Part shown: positions 42,585-53,818 of the stretch, piece after piece
Numbering within the stretch: position 1 is the stretch's first letter
Layout of the letters: each line of letters starts with the position of its first letter
DNA from: Nocardia sp. NBC_00403
Lineage (GTDB): Bacteria > Actinomycetota > Actinomycetes > Mycobacteriales > Mycobacteriaceae
NCBI RefSeq assembly: GCF_036046055.1
Contig: NZ_CP107939.1
Location: 7,750,001-7,814,000 of the forward strand
Direction: 5' to 3'
DNA: 64,000 nucleotides
The notes under the pieces: model-generated
Seen by the model: only the letters and a program-made list of their open reading frames with translations
Databases searched by the model: none
Told to the model about the DNA's origin: nothing
Translations under genes and position numbers: made by a program

Positions 42585-42666
42585 TGATTAGAGGGTATGT
42601 TCCACGCCAAACCCTGGTCAAGCACAACCTCACGTGGCGAACATCGCCCGATCGACAAAAATGTTG

Positions 42667-42686
42667 CCTTGACGTTCGGGGCAAGG
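42667..42686 (+). promoter_or_regulatory. MerR-type promoter/operator of the MerR-thioredoxin operon
   Basis: CCTTG (42667-42671) and CAAGG (42682-42686) are perfect arms around ten bases. The left arm overlaps a TTGACG -35-like hexamer, and the start codon follows 15 bases after the right arm. A dyad lying between -35 and -10 is the hallmark of MerR-controlled promoters. Confidence 0.55.
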
Positions 42687-42701
42687 TTTACCGTCGATCG
42701 C

Positions 42702-43112
42702 ATGCGAATTGGTGAACTCGCCCGGCGAGCCGGAACAACAACGCGGGCGCTGCGCTTCTATGAGTCACAGGGGCTGCTCGATGCGCGGCGCTCGGCCAAC
42801 GGGTATCGCGAGTACGACGAAGCGGACTTTCGTCTGGTCGATGAGATCAGGACCCTACAGGCCGTCGGCTTGAGCCTCGATGACACCAAGCCGTTCGTCG
42901 AGTGCCTGCGCGCCGGTCACGAGACCGGGGATTCCTGCGCCGACTCGATCGAGGTCTATCAGCGCAAACTCGCCGAGGTCGAGGAATGCATCGCTCGGCT
43001 CGACGCGGTGCGAGCAGGGTTGCAGGACAAGCTGACCCGCGCACTGGACCGGCCTGCGCATTCGTGCTGCGGAGCAGACACCATCGAGACCAACGAAATC
43101 GCGGAGGCATGA
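42702..43112 (+). CDS. MerR family regulator, cysteine-rich (redox-sensing candidate)
   Basis: 136 residues from ATG 42702. The MerR winged HTH is MRIGELARRAGTTTRALRFYESQGLLDARRSANGYREYDEADFRLVDEIRTLQAVGLSLDD, followed by the dimerisation coiled coil (VYQRKLAEVEECIARLDAVRAGLQDKL). Five cysteines stand in the effector part (68, 79, 96, 122, 123), the last two as a CC pair. It overlaps the thioredoxin gene by four bases. I infer a thiol- or metal-sensing activator of its own operon. No SoxR 2Fe-2S pattern is seen. Confidence 0.88.
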   Translation: MRIGELARRAGTTTRALRFYESQGLLDARRSANGYREYDEADFRLVDEIRTLQAVGLSLDDTKPFVECLRAGHETGDSCADSIEVYQRKLAEVEECIARLDAVRAGLQDKLTRALDRPAHSCCGADTIETNEIAEA

Positions 43113-43459
43113 TGTCGTCCACCCACACCACCGCCGACATCGCCGCCGTCACCGACGAAAGCTTCGTGCGCGATGTCCTCGAGCACAACAGACCCGTTCT
43201 GGTGGACTTCTGGGCGGCATGGTGCCCACCGTGCCGGATGATCGCCCCGGTACTCGCGCAGATCGCCGACGAGCGCGCCGGCTCGCTCACGATTCGCGCC
43301 ATCGACACCGACGCGAACCCGGCCGTGATGCGCGACTACCAGGTGATGTCGCTGCCGACACTGATCCTGTTCCGCGGCGGTCGGCCGGTCACCACGCTGG
43401 TCGGTGCGCGCTCGAAAGCCCGGCTGCTCGCGGAGATCGATGCCGCCCTCGGTGCCTGA
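43109..43459 (+). CDS. Thioredoxin with CPPC active site
   Basis: 116 residues from ATG 43109 (a second ATG follows at once). The fold is complete: PVLVDFWAAWCPPCRMIAPVLAQIADERAG, then IDTDANPAVMRDYQVMSLPTLILFRGGRPV with the cis-Pro. The active site is WCPPC instead of the classical WCGPC, which usually shifts the redox potential. Coupled to the MerR gene, so probably induced by the stress that regulator senses. Confidence 0.92.
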   Translation: MMSSTHTTADIAAVTDESFVRDVLEHNRPVLVDFWAAWCPPCRMIAPVLAQIADERAGSLTIRAIDTDANPAVMRDYQVMSLPTLILFRGGRPVTTLVGARSKARLLAEIDAALGA

Positions 43460-43517
43460 GGGCACCCCTATCGACGACATCGATCGCGCCACCGCGACTT
43501 GGCTTCGCGGCGGGTTG

Positions 43518-44549
43518 TTACTCGGCGGATGAAAGCCAGCGAGAGCTCAGCTTTCGCTCCGCGGCCGGGGTGAGGGTGCCGAGGACGCCGAGGCGGGCGA
43601 TGCCGCCGTCCGGGTAAATGTCGACGCGCACATGGGTGGCGGGCCTGCGCGGAGCACGCGGCAACCGGAATCGATGCGGGGTGTCGGGCTGCAGGGGTGT
43701 TTCGGGCAGCAGCTCGAACCAGGCCGGGTCGGCCGGCTCGGGTAACGGTTCGTCGCCGTGGTGATCGATACCGAGCAGGCGGGCCGAGCCAGGGGCGTTG
43801 AACAGCAGGTTCGTGGTGTCCAGCTCGATCAACTCCGGAAAGCCCTGGGCGGCGAGACGGATTGTCGCCCAGTCGTTTCCGCCGTCCCGACGCCGCGCGG
43901 TCTCCCACCCCTCCGCTTGGTTGCGCGCCAGACCGGGGGCGAGCATGTTGTCCGGGGCGGAATAGAACATATTGGAGCACGCCACCGCGCGTGCCCCGTT
44001 GGCCAGCGCCGCGAGGTCCACGGTGAGACCGGTGAGCAGGGCCGGATCCGGGACCACCGCACCGTGCACGCGCAGGCGGGCCACGCCACCGTCCGGGTAC
44101 ATAGTCAGGCGGACGTGGGTGAAGATGCGTTCGTCCGACACCGGGAACTCGTGCTTCGCATCGCCGCCGATAGCGCTGCGCGGCACGATGTCCACCCATT
44201 CCGCGCTACTCAGCCGCGCCACCGAGGGGTAGTCCGGCGCCCGGCACGCCGCGACCGAAATATGTGGCGGGTAGTTGCCTTTGAACCAGGCCGTGTCCAC
44301 GACGACGCCGCGGATCACACCGGACATACCGAGGCGGATGATGGCCCAGTCGTCGCCGGGGCCGCGGTGCCTGCGGGTTTCCCAGCCGTCGTACTCCTGC
44401 CCCTTGGGACCGAACGTGTGCTCCTGGAAGCGCGGCTCCCACGGGTTGATGAGATTCTCGCGCTCTTCGAAAGATTCGTCGCTCGCGGCGATCACGCTCG
44501 CGCGATTGCTGCGCAGCGCCAGGTCGGGCAGGCTGGTGAAGTCTGACAT
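43518..44549 (-). CDS. alc: Allantoicase
   Basis: 343 residues made of the two repeated jelly-roll modules of allantoicase: GDDWAIIRLGMSGVIRGVVVDTAWFKGNYPPHISVAAC in the first and GNDWATIRLAAQGFPELIELDTTNLLFNAPGSARLLGID in the second. It hydrolyses allantoate to ureidoglycolate and urea. It is the last gene of the leftward purine block, ten bases after allantoinase. Its product requires a ureidoglycolate lyase, which is not evident in the window. Confidence 0.93.
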   Translation of the reverse strand: MSDFTSLPDLALRSNRASVIAASDESFEERENLINPWEPRFQEHTFGPKGQEYDGWETRRHRGPGDDWAIIRLGMSGVIRGVVVDTAWFKGNYPPHISVAACRAPDYPSVARLSSAEWVDIVPRSAIGGDAKHEFPVSDERIFTHVRLTMYPDGGVARLRVHGAVVPDPALLTGLTVDLAALANGARAVACSNMFYSAPDNMLAPGLARNQAEGWETARRRDGGNDWATIRLAAQGFPELIELDTTNLLFNAPGSARLLGIDHHGDEPLPEPADPAWFELLPETPLQPDTPHRFRLPRAPRRPATHVRVDIYPDGGIARLGVLGTLTPAAERKLSSRWLSSAE

Positions 44550-44559
44550 GTGTTCTCTC

Positions 44560-45867
44560 TCAACGGTTGTCGGTCACCAAATGGCGACCCGCAGGCGGGT
44601 GGCCGTGCCACGCGACACGGCCGCCGAGCCAGGTGGAATGGACAACACCGAACAGCTCGCGGCCGCCGTAGGGCGTGATCGGGTTCTTGTGCGCTAGAGC
44701 GATCGGCTCCACGGTGAACGACGCCGCGGGATCGAAGGCGACGAGATCGGCATCGCAGCCGACCTCGATCCGCCCCTTGCGGCGTAGCCCGGCCAGCTCT
44801 GCGGGCGCGGCCGCCATCCAGCGCACGACGTCGGTCAGCCCGAATCCCCGTGCCCGCGCGGCGGTCCAGACCGCGGGCAGCCCGATCTGCAGCGACGAGA
44901 TGCCACCCCATGCGCTGGCAAAGTCGCCCTCCTTCATGGCGGGCGGGCACGGCGAATGGTCGGAGACCACGCACGACAGCACACCGTCGGTCAGCCCCTG
45001 CCACAACGCGTCCTGGTTGGCGGCGTCCCGAATGGGCGGACAGCATTTGAACGCCGTCGTGTATGCCTCCGCGGCCGACAACGTGAGATAGTGCGGACAG
45101 GTCTCCGCACTGATGCGCCCGCCGCGCGCCTGTGCGGCGGCGAGCGGTGCCAGGCAGTCTGCCGACGAGACGTGCAGGATGTGGGTCCGGGTGCCTGTTG
45201 CCTCCGCGAGCGCGATGATCTGTTGCACCGCAGAGCTTTCGGCCGCCCCCGGTCGAGAATTCAGGAACGCACGGTAGGAGCCGTCGACCGGTTCGCCCAA
45301 CCGCACGGGGTCTTCGGCGTGCACAATGAGCAGCCCGTCGAAGGACGCCAGCTCCCGCATCACCTTCTCGATCTCGTCGAGTGTCAGCGGCGGGAACTCC
45401 TCGACCCCGGACGGCGACAGGAAGCACTTGAAACCGACGACGCCCGCCTCGTGCAGCGGTCGCAGCGAGTCCAGGTTGCCGGGAATCGCACCGCCCCAGA
45501 AGGCCACGTCCACATAGCACTGTCCGTCCGCCGCCGCCCGCTTGGTGGCCAGGTCGGCAACGGTGACCGTCGGCGGTAGCGAATTCAGCGGCATGTCGAC
45601 GATCGTGGTCACCCCGCCGGCCGCCGCAGCCTTGGTCGCGGTGGCGAAACCCTCCCACTCGGTGCGCCCCGGCTCGTTGACGTGGACGTGCGAGTCGACA
45701 AGTCCCGGCAGCACGACCAGGTCGGCGAGATCGGTGATCGTGGTCGCGGGCAGCACCGTGTCGTAGTCGCTCAGCGCCGCAATTCGCCCGTCCTGCACGG
45801 CTATTGCGGCCGGCCGAATCCCGTCCGGCAGTGCGACGCGCCGGGATCGGATGACCAGATCATGCAT
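44560..45867 (-). CDS. allB: Allantoinase
   Basis: 435 residues of the cyclic amidohydrolase family. Metal ligands are seen in SHVHVNEPGR, the carboxylated-lysine site VGFKCFLSPSG, HAEDPVRLG, THILHVSSADCL and VSDHSPCPPAMKEGDF, the last being diagnostic for allantoinase over dihydroorotase or hydantoinase. It opens allantoin to allantoate. Overlaps the glycerate kinase gene by eight bases and precedes allantoicase. Confidence 0.94.
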   Translation of the reverse strand: MHDLVIRSRRVALPDGIRPAAIAVQDGRIAALSDYDTVLPATTITDLADLVVLPGLVDSHVHVNEPGRTEWEGFATATKAAAAGGVTTIVDMPLNSLPPTVTVADLATKRAAADGQCYVDVAFWGGAIPGNLDSLRPLHEAGVVGFKCFLSPSGVEEFPPLTLDEIEKVMRELASFDGLLIVHAEDPVRLGEPVDGSYRAFLNSRPGAAESSAVQQIIALAEATGTRTHILHVSSADCLAPLAAAQARGGRISAETCPHYLTLSAAEAYTTAFKCCPPIRDAANQDALWQGLTDGVLSCVVSDHSPCPPAMKEGDFASAWGGISSLQIGLPAVWTAARARGFGLTDVVRWMAAAPAELAGLRRKGRIEVGCDADLVAFDPAASFTVEPIALAHKNPITPYGGRELFGVVHSTWLGGRVAWHGHPPAGRHLVTDNR

Positions 45868-47020
45868 GAGCGCCTGCCTCGTTGCTGATTGCCTTGTCGC
45901 CCAGCCAGTTCTCGGCGATGTTGCGAGCGAGTGCTTCCAGTAGCGGTCCGGCCTTCGCCATGCAGACCTCGGGATCCGGCTCGATGTCGGTCAGCGCGTA
46001 TGCCTGCTCGATGTGGGCGCGCCGCAACTGCTCGTCGGTCAGCGCCCGCTGCCCCGCGACCGCGATGACCGGAGCACCGGCGGCCGCCGCTGCCCGTGCC
46101 ACCCCGACCGGCGCCTTGCCGTGCAGCGTCTGCCGATCCAGTGAACCCTCACCGGTGATCACCAGCCGAGCGCCTTCGACCTGTTCGGCGAATCCGAGCT
46201 GCTCGAGGATCAGCTCGATGCCCGGCCGAACCTGCGCACCGAGAAAGGCGAGAGCGGCAAAGCCGACCCCACCCGCGGCCCCCGCGCCCGGCCGGTCGAC
46301 GACGTCGACGTGCAGATCGCGACGCACGATCGACGCGAAATGGGCCAGGCCCCTTTCGAGTTCGTCGACATCGGCGCTCTCGGCGCCCTTCTGCCGCGCG
46401 TAGACGTTCGCCGCGCCGCGCACCCCGAGCAGCGGGTTGTCGACGTCGCAGGCGACGGTCACCGGAACCCTGATCATGGCGCCGGCGTCGATGCGCGCCA
46501 GCCTGCGCAGCGACCCGCCGCCCGGTGCCAGCGGGTGTCCGTGCTCGTCGAGAAAGCGGACACCGAGCGCGGTCAGCATGCCGACGCCCCCGTCCGTGCA
46601 CGCACTACCGCCGAGGCCGAGGACGACCCGTCCGGCACCGCGTTCGACGGCCGCCTTGATCAGCTCACCGGTGCCCAGACTGCTCGCGGTCAGTGCCACC
46701 GTGGCATCGGGCCTGCCCCGCAGCCTGCGCAACCCCGATGCCTCGGCGAGCTCGATGACGGCGGTGTGATCGCGGATCGCGAACGACGCGACGACCCGAT
46801 CCCCCAGCGGCCCCGTGACGGTCGTCTGGAACCGCGAGAAACCCGACTCCACCACGGCGTCGACGGTGCCGTCTCCACCGTCGGCCACCGGCATGGTCAG
46901 CACCGGGATGTCCGGCCGGACCTGCCGAAGCCCCGCCGCCAGGTGCGCGGCGACCTGGGGGGCCGTCAGCGACCCTTTGAACTTGTCGGGCGCGATGACA
47001 CAATGCCCGTCCCGCCACAA
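45860..47020 (-). CDS. glxK: Glycerate kinase (GarK/GlxK type)
   Basis: About 386 residues. No ATG is available: the frame opens at TTG 47020 (after AGGA), reading LWRDGHCVIAPDKFKGSLTAPQVAAHLAAGL, which aligns with the normal start of the family (IAPDKFKGSL). Motifs PVADGGDGTVDAVV, LGLGGSACTDGGVGML and LVITGEGSLDRQTLHGKAPVGVAR complete the class II glycerate kinase. It phosphorylates glycerate to 2-phosphoglycerate, the exit of the glyoxylate branch. Confidence 0.92.
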   Translation of the reverse strand: MWRDGHCVIAPDKFKGSLTAPQVAAHLAAGLRQVRPDIPVLTMPVADGGDGTVDAVVESGFSRFQTTVTGPLGDRVVASFAIRDHTAVIELAEASGLRRLRGRPDATVALTASSLGTGELIKAAVERGAGRVVLGLGGSACTDGGVGMLTALGVRFLDEHGHPLAPGGGSLRRLARIDAGAMIRVPVTVACDVDNPLLGVRGAANVYARQKGAESADVDELERGLAHFASIVRRDLHVDVVDRPGAGAAGGVGFAALAFLGAQVRPGIELILEQLGFAEQVEGARLVITGEGSLDRQTLHGKAPVGVARAAAAAGAPVIAVAGQRALTDEQLRRAHIEQAYALTDIEPDPEVCMAKAGPLLEALARNIAENWLGDKAISNEAGAHA

Positions 47021-47043
47021 TTTCCTGGCCGCACCCGGCCGAC

Positions 47044-48846
<1,803 letters not shown>

Positions 48847-48848
48847 GG

Positions 48849-49736
48849 TCAGCTCGCCCCGTCTGTCTCGGTCCGCCCGGACAGCGCGTCCGCGACGAGC
48901 AGTAGCGCCGAATGGTCCAGCGAGCCGTAGCCCATGGCCCGCGCCGCGGCGATCAACTGCGCGGTCAGCGCACCCATCGGGATCGACACCTCGGCCTGAC
49001 GAGCGGCCTGCAGGATGATGCCCATGTCCTTGTGGTGCAGGTCGATGCGAAATCCCGGCACGAAACTGCGCGCCAGCATGGACTCGCGCTTGAGCTCGAG
49101 GATCTTGCTGCCCGCAAGGCCGCCGGCCAGCACGTCGAGGCCCTTCGCCGCGTCCGCGCCCAGGTTCTCCATCAGCATGATCGCCTCGGCGACCAGGGCA
49201 TACGTACCGCCGACGACCAGCTGATTGGCCGCCTTGACGCACTGCCCCGCACCATTGCCGCCGACCAACGCGACGGTCTTGCCGACCGCGCCGAAAATCG
49301 GCCGGGCGGCCTCGAAGTCGGCCTCCGCACCGCCGACCATGATCGACAGAGCGGCATTGACCGCCCCGGTCTCCCCTCCACTCACCGGGGCGTCGAGGAC
49401 ACGCAGGCCCTTCTTCTTGCCCTCTTCCGCGGTCCACCGGGCCGTCCGCGGAGTGATCGTAGAGAAGTCGATGTACAGCGTCCCGGGGTTCGCGTGCTCG
49501 AGGACATCACCGAAGACCTGCTCGACGTGCTCGTCCTGGGGCAGCATCGTGATGACGATGTCCTTGTCGCGCACCGCTTCCGCGGCGCTGGCCGCGGCCG
49601 CGCCACCCGCCGCCTTCAGCTTGTCGAGCCCGGTCGGGCCGACGTCGTAACCAGTGACGTCGTGCCCGGCCGCGACGAGGTGGCCCGCCATCGGGCTGCC
49701 CATGATCCCGAGTCCGACAAATCCGATCTTGCTCAT
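48849..49736 (-). CDS. glxR: Tartronate semialdehyde (2-hydroxy-3-oxopropionate) reductase
   Basis: 295 residues from ATG 49736, behind GGAG. A beta-hydroxyacid dehydrogenase: the NAD motif [26 protein letters not shown], substrate motif [12 protein letters not shown], catalytic lysine in [16 protein letters not shown], and the C-terminal [12 protein letters not shown]. It reduces tartronate semialdehyde to D-glycerate. Placed between hydroxypyruvate isomerase and glyoxylate carboligase, the canonical order. Confidence 0.94.
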   Translation of the reverse strand: MSKIGFVGLGIMGSPMAGHLVAAGHDVTGYDVGPTGLDKLKAAGGAAAASAAEAVRDKDIVITMLPQDEHVEQVFGDVLEHANPGTLYIDFSTITPRTARWTAEEGKKKGLRVLDAPVSGGETGAVNAALSIMVGGAEADFEAARPIFGAVGKTVALVGGNGAGQCVKAANQLVVGGTYALVAEAIMLMENLGADAAKGLDVLAGGLAGSKILELKRESMLARSFVPGFRIDLHHKDMGIILQAARQAEVSIPMGALTAQLIAAARAMGYGSLDHSALLLVADALSGRTETDGAS

Positions 49737-49789
49737 GACTCCGCCATTCCCAGCGGGCGCTGTGTCGATGATTCGCTCGCTGCGCTCGC

Positions 49790-50590
49790 TCATTTGATCC
49801 AGTTCCAATCCAACTCGGGGTCCTTGTATTCGAGGCCGATCCAGCCGTCGTAGCCACTCGCGGCGAGGGTTTCGAAGAGCCGGGGAAAGTCGAGCTCGCC
49901 GGTGCCTGGTCGGCCGCGGCCGGGATCATCGGCGATCTGCACATGGCCGATGTGCGGCGCGTGGGTCTCGATCACCTCGATGAGGTTCTCGTCCATCCTG
50001 GCCAGGTGGTAGAGGTCGCAGAGGAATCGCACATTGGGCTCGCCGGTCTGCTCGATGACTCGCATCGCGTGCTCGGCGCTCACGATCGGATAGTCCGGCG
50101 ACTCGAAGGAATTGAGCGCCTCCACCAGCACGGTGGCGCCGATGCGAGCTGCCGCCCGAGCGGCGATGCGCAGGTTCTCCAACGCGAGTTCGTCCTGCTT
50201 CTCCGGAGATTCGCCGGCGATCCGATTGCCGTAGAGGGCATTCAGGGCGCGGCAGCCGGTGCTGTCGGCGATCCCGACGGCCACATCGATGTTGTCCCGG
50301 AACTTCGTGACTGCACTGGGGACCGAGACCAGGCCGCGGCCCGCCGGGATCAGATCGATGAAGTTCAGGCCGATCAGCTCGACACCGGCATCATTGATCG
50401 CGCGGATGAATTCATCGATCTCTTTATCGCCCGGTGCCGGATTCTCCCCGAACGGCCACCAGAATTCGACCGCGTCGAATCCGGCCTGCTTCGCGGCGGC
50501 CGGTCGTTCCAGCAGCGGTAGGTCGGTGAAGAGTATCGAGCAGTTGACATCGAATTTCGGGAGTTTCGAACCCCCTGTGTAGTTATTCAT
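49790..50590 (-). CDS. hyi: Hydroxypyruvate isomerase
   Basis: 266 residues with a TIM-barrel of the xylose-isomerase-like family: FDVNCSILFTDLPLLERPAAAKQAGFDAVEFWWPFGE, metal/catalytic Glu in VLVEALNSFESPDYPIVS, CDLYHLARMDENL and GHVQIADDPGRGRPGTGELDF, and Glu in IGLEYKDPE. It interconverts hydroxypyruvate and tartronate semialdehyde. Its start codon directly abuts the stop of the upstream small gene (TGA|ATG), so they are coupled. Confidence 0.93.
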   Translation of the reverse strand: MNNYTGGSKLPKFDVNCSILFTDLPLLERPAAAKQAGFDAVEFWWPFGENPAPGDKEIDEFIRAINDAGVELIGLNFIDLIPAGRGLVSVPSAVTKFRDNIDVAVGIADSTGCRALNALYGNRIAGESPEKQDELALENLRIAARAAARIGATVLVEALNSFESPDYPIVSAEHAMRVIEQTGEPNVRFLCDLYHLARMDENLIEVIETHAPHIGHVQIADDPGRGRPGTGELDFPRLFETLAASGYDGWIGLEYKDPELDWNWIK

Positions 50591-50968
50591 TCAGCTCCTT
50601 CGGCGGTATTTCTGCCAGCTGCCGATCGCGGTGATATCGATCAGCTCCGGATACGAGGTCGGCGGCCTGCGCAACACCATGGACAAGACCGAACGGCCGT
50701 CCTCCAGTTCGATCGCGCCGAGCTCGAGTTCGGGCGGCTCGGCGGGCAGCAACCTGCTGCGTAGCACGTCGAGCGGCACATCGAAGAGCTCCCCCGCAAT
50801 CGAGTCGCCGCCGTCCGCGGCCGGCTCCAGGCCGGGAAAACGGTCTCCGACAGAGAAGAATCGGTAGCGCGGCGCGGTTTTCACCTCGCCCGCGAAGGGC
50901 GCGCCGTCCAGCAGGTGGTTCAGCGGCCCGCCACGCATCGCGGAACCGTTCAGAAATATCAACGGCAT
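50591..50968 (-). CDS. Small allophanate-hydrolase C-terminal-like protein
   Basis: 125 residues: IFLNGSAMRGGPLNHLLDGAPFAGEVKTAPRYRFFSVGDRFPGLEPA, then SIAGELFDVPLDVLRSRLLPAEPPELELGAIELEDGRSVLSMVL. This is the stand-alone form of the C-terminal domain of allophanate hydrolase AtzF, a gamma-glutamylcyclotransferase-like fold. In AtzF-type enzymes that domain works on a urea-derived intermediate. Position between XdhC and hydroxypyruvate isomerase in a block lacking ureidoglycolate lyase suggests, but does not prove, a step on ureidoglycolate or urea carboxylate. An upstream CGAAATTTCG palindrome (50986-50995) may be regulatory. Confidence 0.75.
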   Translation of the reverse strand: MPLIFLNGSAMRGGPLNHLLDGAPFAGEVKTAPRYRFFSVGDRFPGLEPAADGGDSIAGELFDVPLDVLRSRLLPAEPPELELGAIELEDGRSVLSMVLRRPPTSYPELIDITAIGSWQKYRRRS

Positions 50969-51182
50969 TGTTCGGGTCCTTTGTTCGAAATTTCGTCAAG
51001 TATGTGGGCAACCGGTTCACTTGGAATAGAAGCGATTAACACCGAGCTCACCGCCTGTTTCGGAGCTCATTTCGTACGATGCTCCAGAAAGATGCATGTC
51101 ATTGATCGGCCGACCGCGGGCATACCGCAAACCCCGTGCGATGGGTGTACAGCTGAGACACGGGGTGTGCGGTAAGAAGCCC

Positions 51183-52250
51183 TCACCAGGCCGGGACCAG
51201 GTCCCGGTGGATCGGGCCGTCACTGGTGGTGAGCGGCTGTGTCGAACCGCCGCGGCGGACCGCGACGATCTCGGCGGCGACAGCCACTGCGGTCTCCTCG
51301 GCCGTGCGCCCGCCGAGGTCCAACCCGATCGGCGAATGCAGTTGGGCGAGTTCGGCTTCGGATACACCGGCCGCACGCAACCTGGCATTGCGGTCCGCAT
51401 GGGTGCGACGGGAACCCATCGCGCCCACATAGGCGACCGGCAACCGCAGCGCCACCTCGAGCAGTGGGATGTCGAACTTGGCGTCGTGGGTGAGCACACA
51501 CAGGACGGTGCGCGAATCCACCGGGGTGCGTGCGAGATAGCGGTCGGGCCATTCCACGACGATCTCGTCGGCGTCCGGGAATCGGGCGCGGGTGGCGAAC
51601 ACCGGTCGCGCATCGCAGACCGTGACGTGGTAGCCGAGGAAGCGCCCGACGCGGGTGACGGCAGCGGCGAAATCTATTGCACCGAAGACGATCATGCGCG
51701 GCGCAGGTACATAGGACTCCACAAAAATCGTGCGCTCCCCGGCCCCGCAGCCGACGAGCCGCAGGGCGGTTGATCCGGTGTCGAGCATGGCCCGCGCCTC
51801 CGCGACGATCACCTCGTCGAAAGTCGCACCGAGGGTCCACCAGGTGCCGAGCGCCATCGCCGCCCCGGTATTCAGATCCCGTACCAGCGCGACCGCCTCG
51901 GTGGACTGCAGGACCGCTCGAATGGTCCCGTGCTCCTCGGGCGCTATCGCCTGAATGAACACTTCGAGCTCACCGCCGCAGGTCAGGCCGACGGCAAAGG
52001 CGTCCTCGTCGCTGTATCCGAAGGTTTCGCGTATCGACTGCCCGGTGCGCAGCACCTCGCGACAGAGTTCGTACACCGCACCTTCGACACAACCACCGGA
52101 AATGCTTCCGATGACGGCGCCTTCGGCATCGACGGCAAGGGCGGCACCGGGCGGCCGCGGCGCGCTGCCAGTGACACCGATGACGGTGGCGACGGCGTAG
52201 GACTTGCCCGCCGTGTGCCATTGCAGGAGTTCTGTCGCGAGGTCACGCAT
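51183..52250 (-). CDS. xdhC: XdhC/CoxI family molybdenum-cofactor maturation factor
   Basis: 355 residues from ATG 52250. The N-terminal XdhC_CoxI domain has VTGSAPRPPGAALAVDAEGAVIGSISGGCVEGAVYE and TCGGELEVFIQ (conserved cysteines in GGCVE and LTCGG). The C-terminal Rossmann domain reads RMIVFGAIDFAAAVTRVGRFLGYHVTVCDARPVF and AYVGAMGSRRTHADR. XdhC inserts sulfurated molybdenum cofactor into xanthine dehydrogenase, encoded by the adjacent genes. Four bases after the permease. Confidence 0.92.
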   Translation of the reverse strand: MRDLATELLQWHTAGKSYAVATVIGVTGSAPRPPGAALAVDAEGAVIGSISGGCVEGAVYELCREVLRTGQSIRETFGYSDEDAFAVGLTCGGELEVFIQAIAPEEHGTIRAVLQSTEAVALVRDLNTGAAMALGTWWTLGATFDEVIVAEARAMLDTGSTALRLVGCGAGERTIFVESYVPAPRMIVFGAIDFAAAVTRVGRFLGYHVTVCDARPVFATRARFPDADEIVVEWPDRYLARTPVDSRTVLCVLTHDAKFDIPLLEVALRLPVAYVGAMGSRRTHADRNARLRAAGVSEAELAQLHSPIGLDLGGRTAEETAVAVAAEIVAVRRGGSTQPLTTSDGPIHRDLVPAW

Positions 52251-52254
52251 CGGC

Positions 52255-53697
<1,443 letters not shown>

Positions 53698-53818
53698 GGC
53701 GTGCCCTCCTCGGGGCGTAGCCGACCTACGGTCCGGTCCTTGTGGACTCGAGCGGACCGCTCGGTTCGGGTACTGCTGTTGTGGGGTCTGTCCTAGATAG
53801 GCAGGCTGCCCCTGTTGA

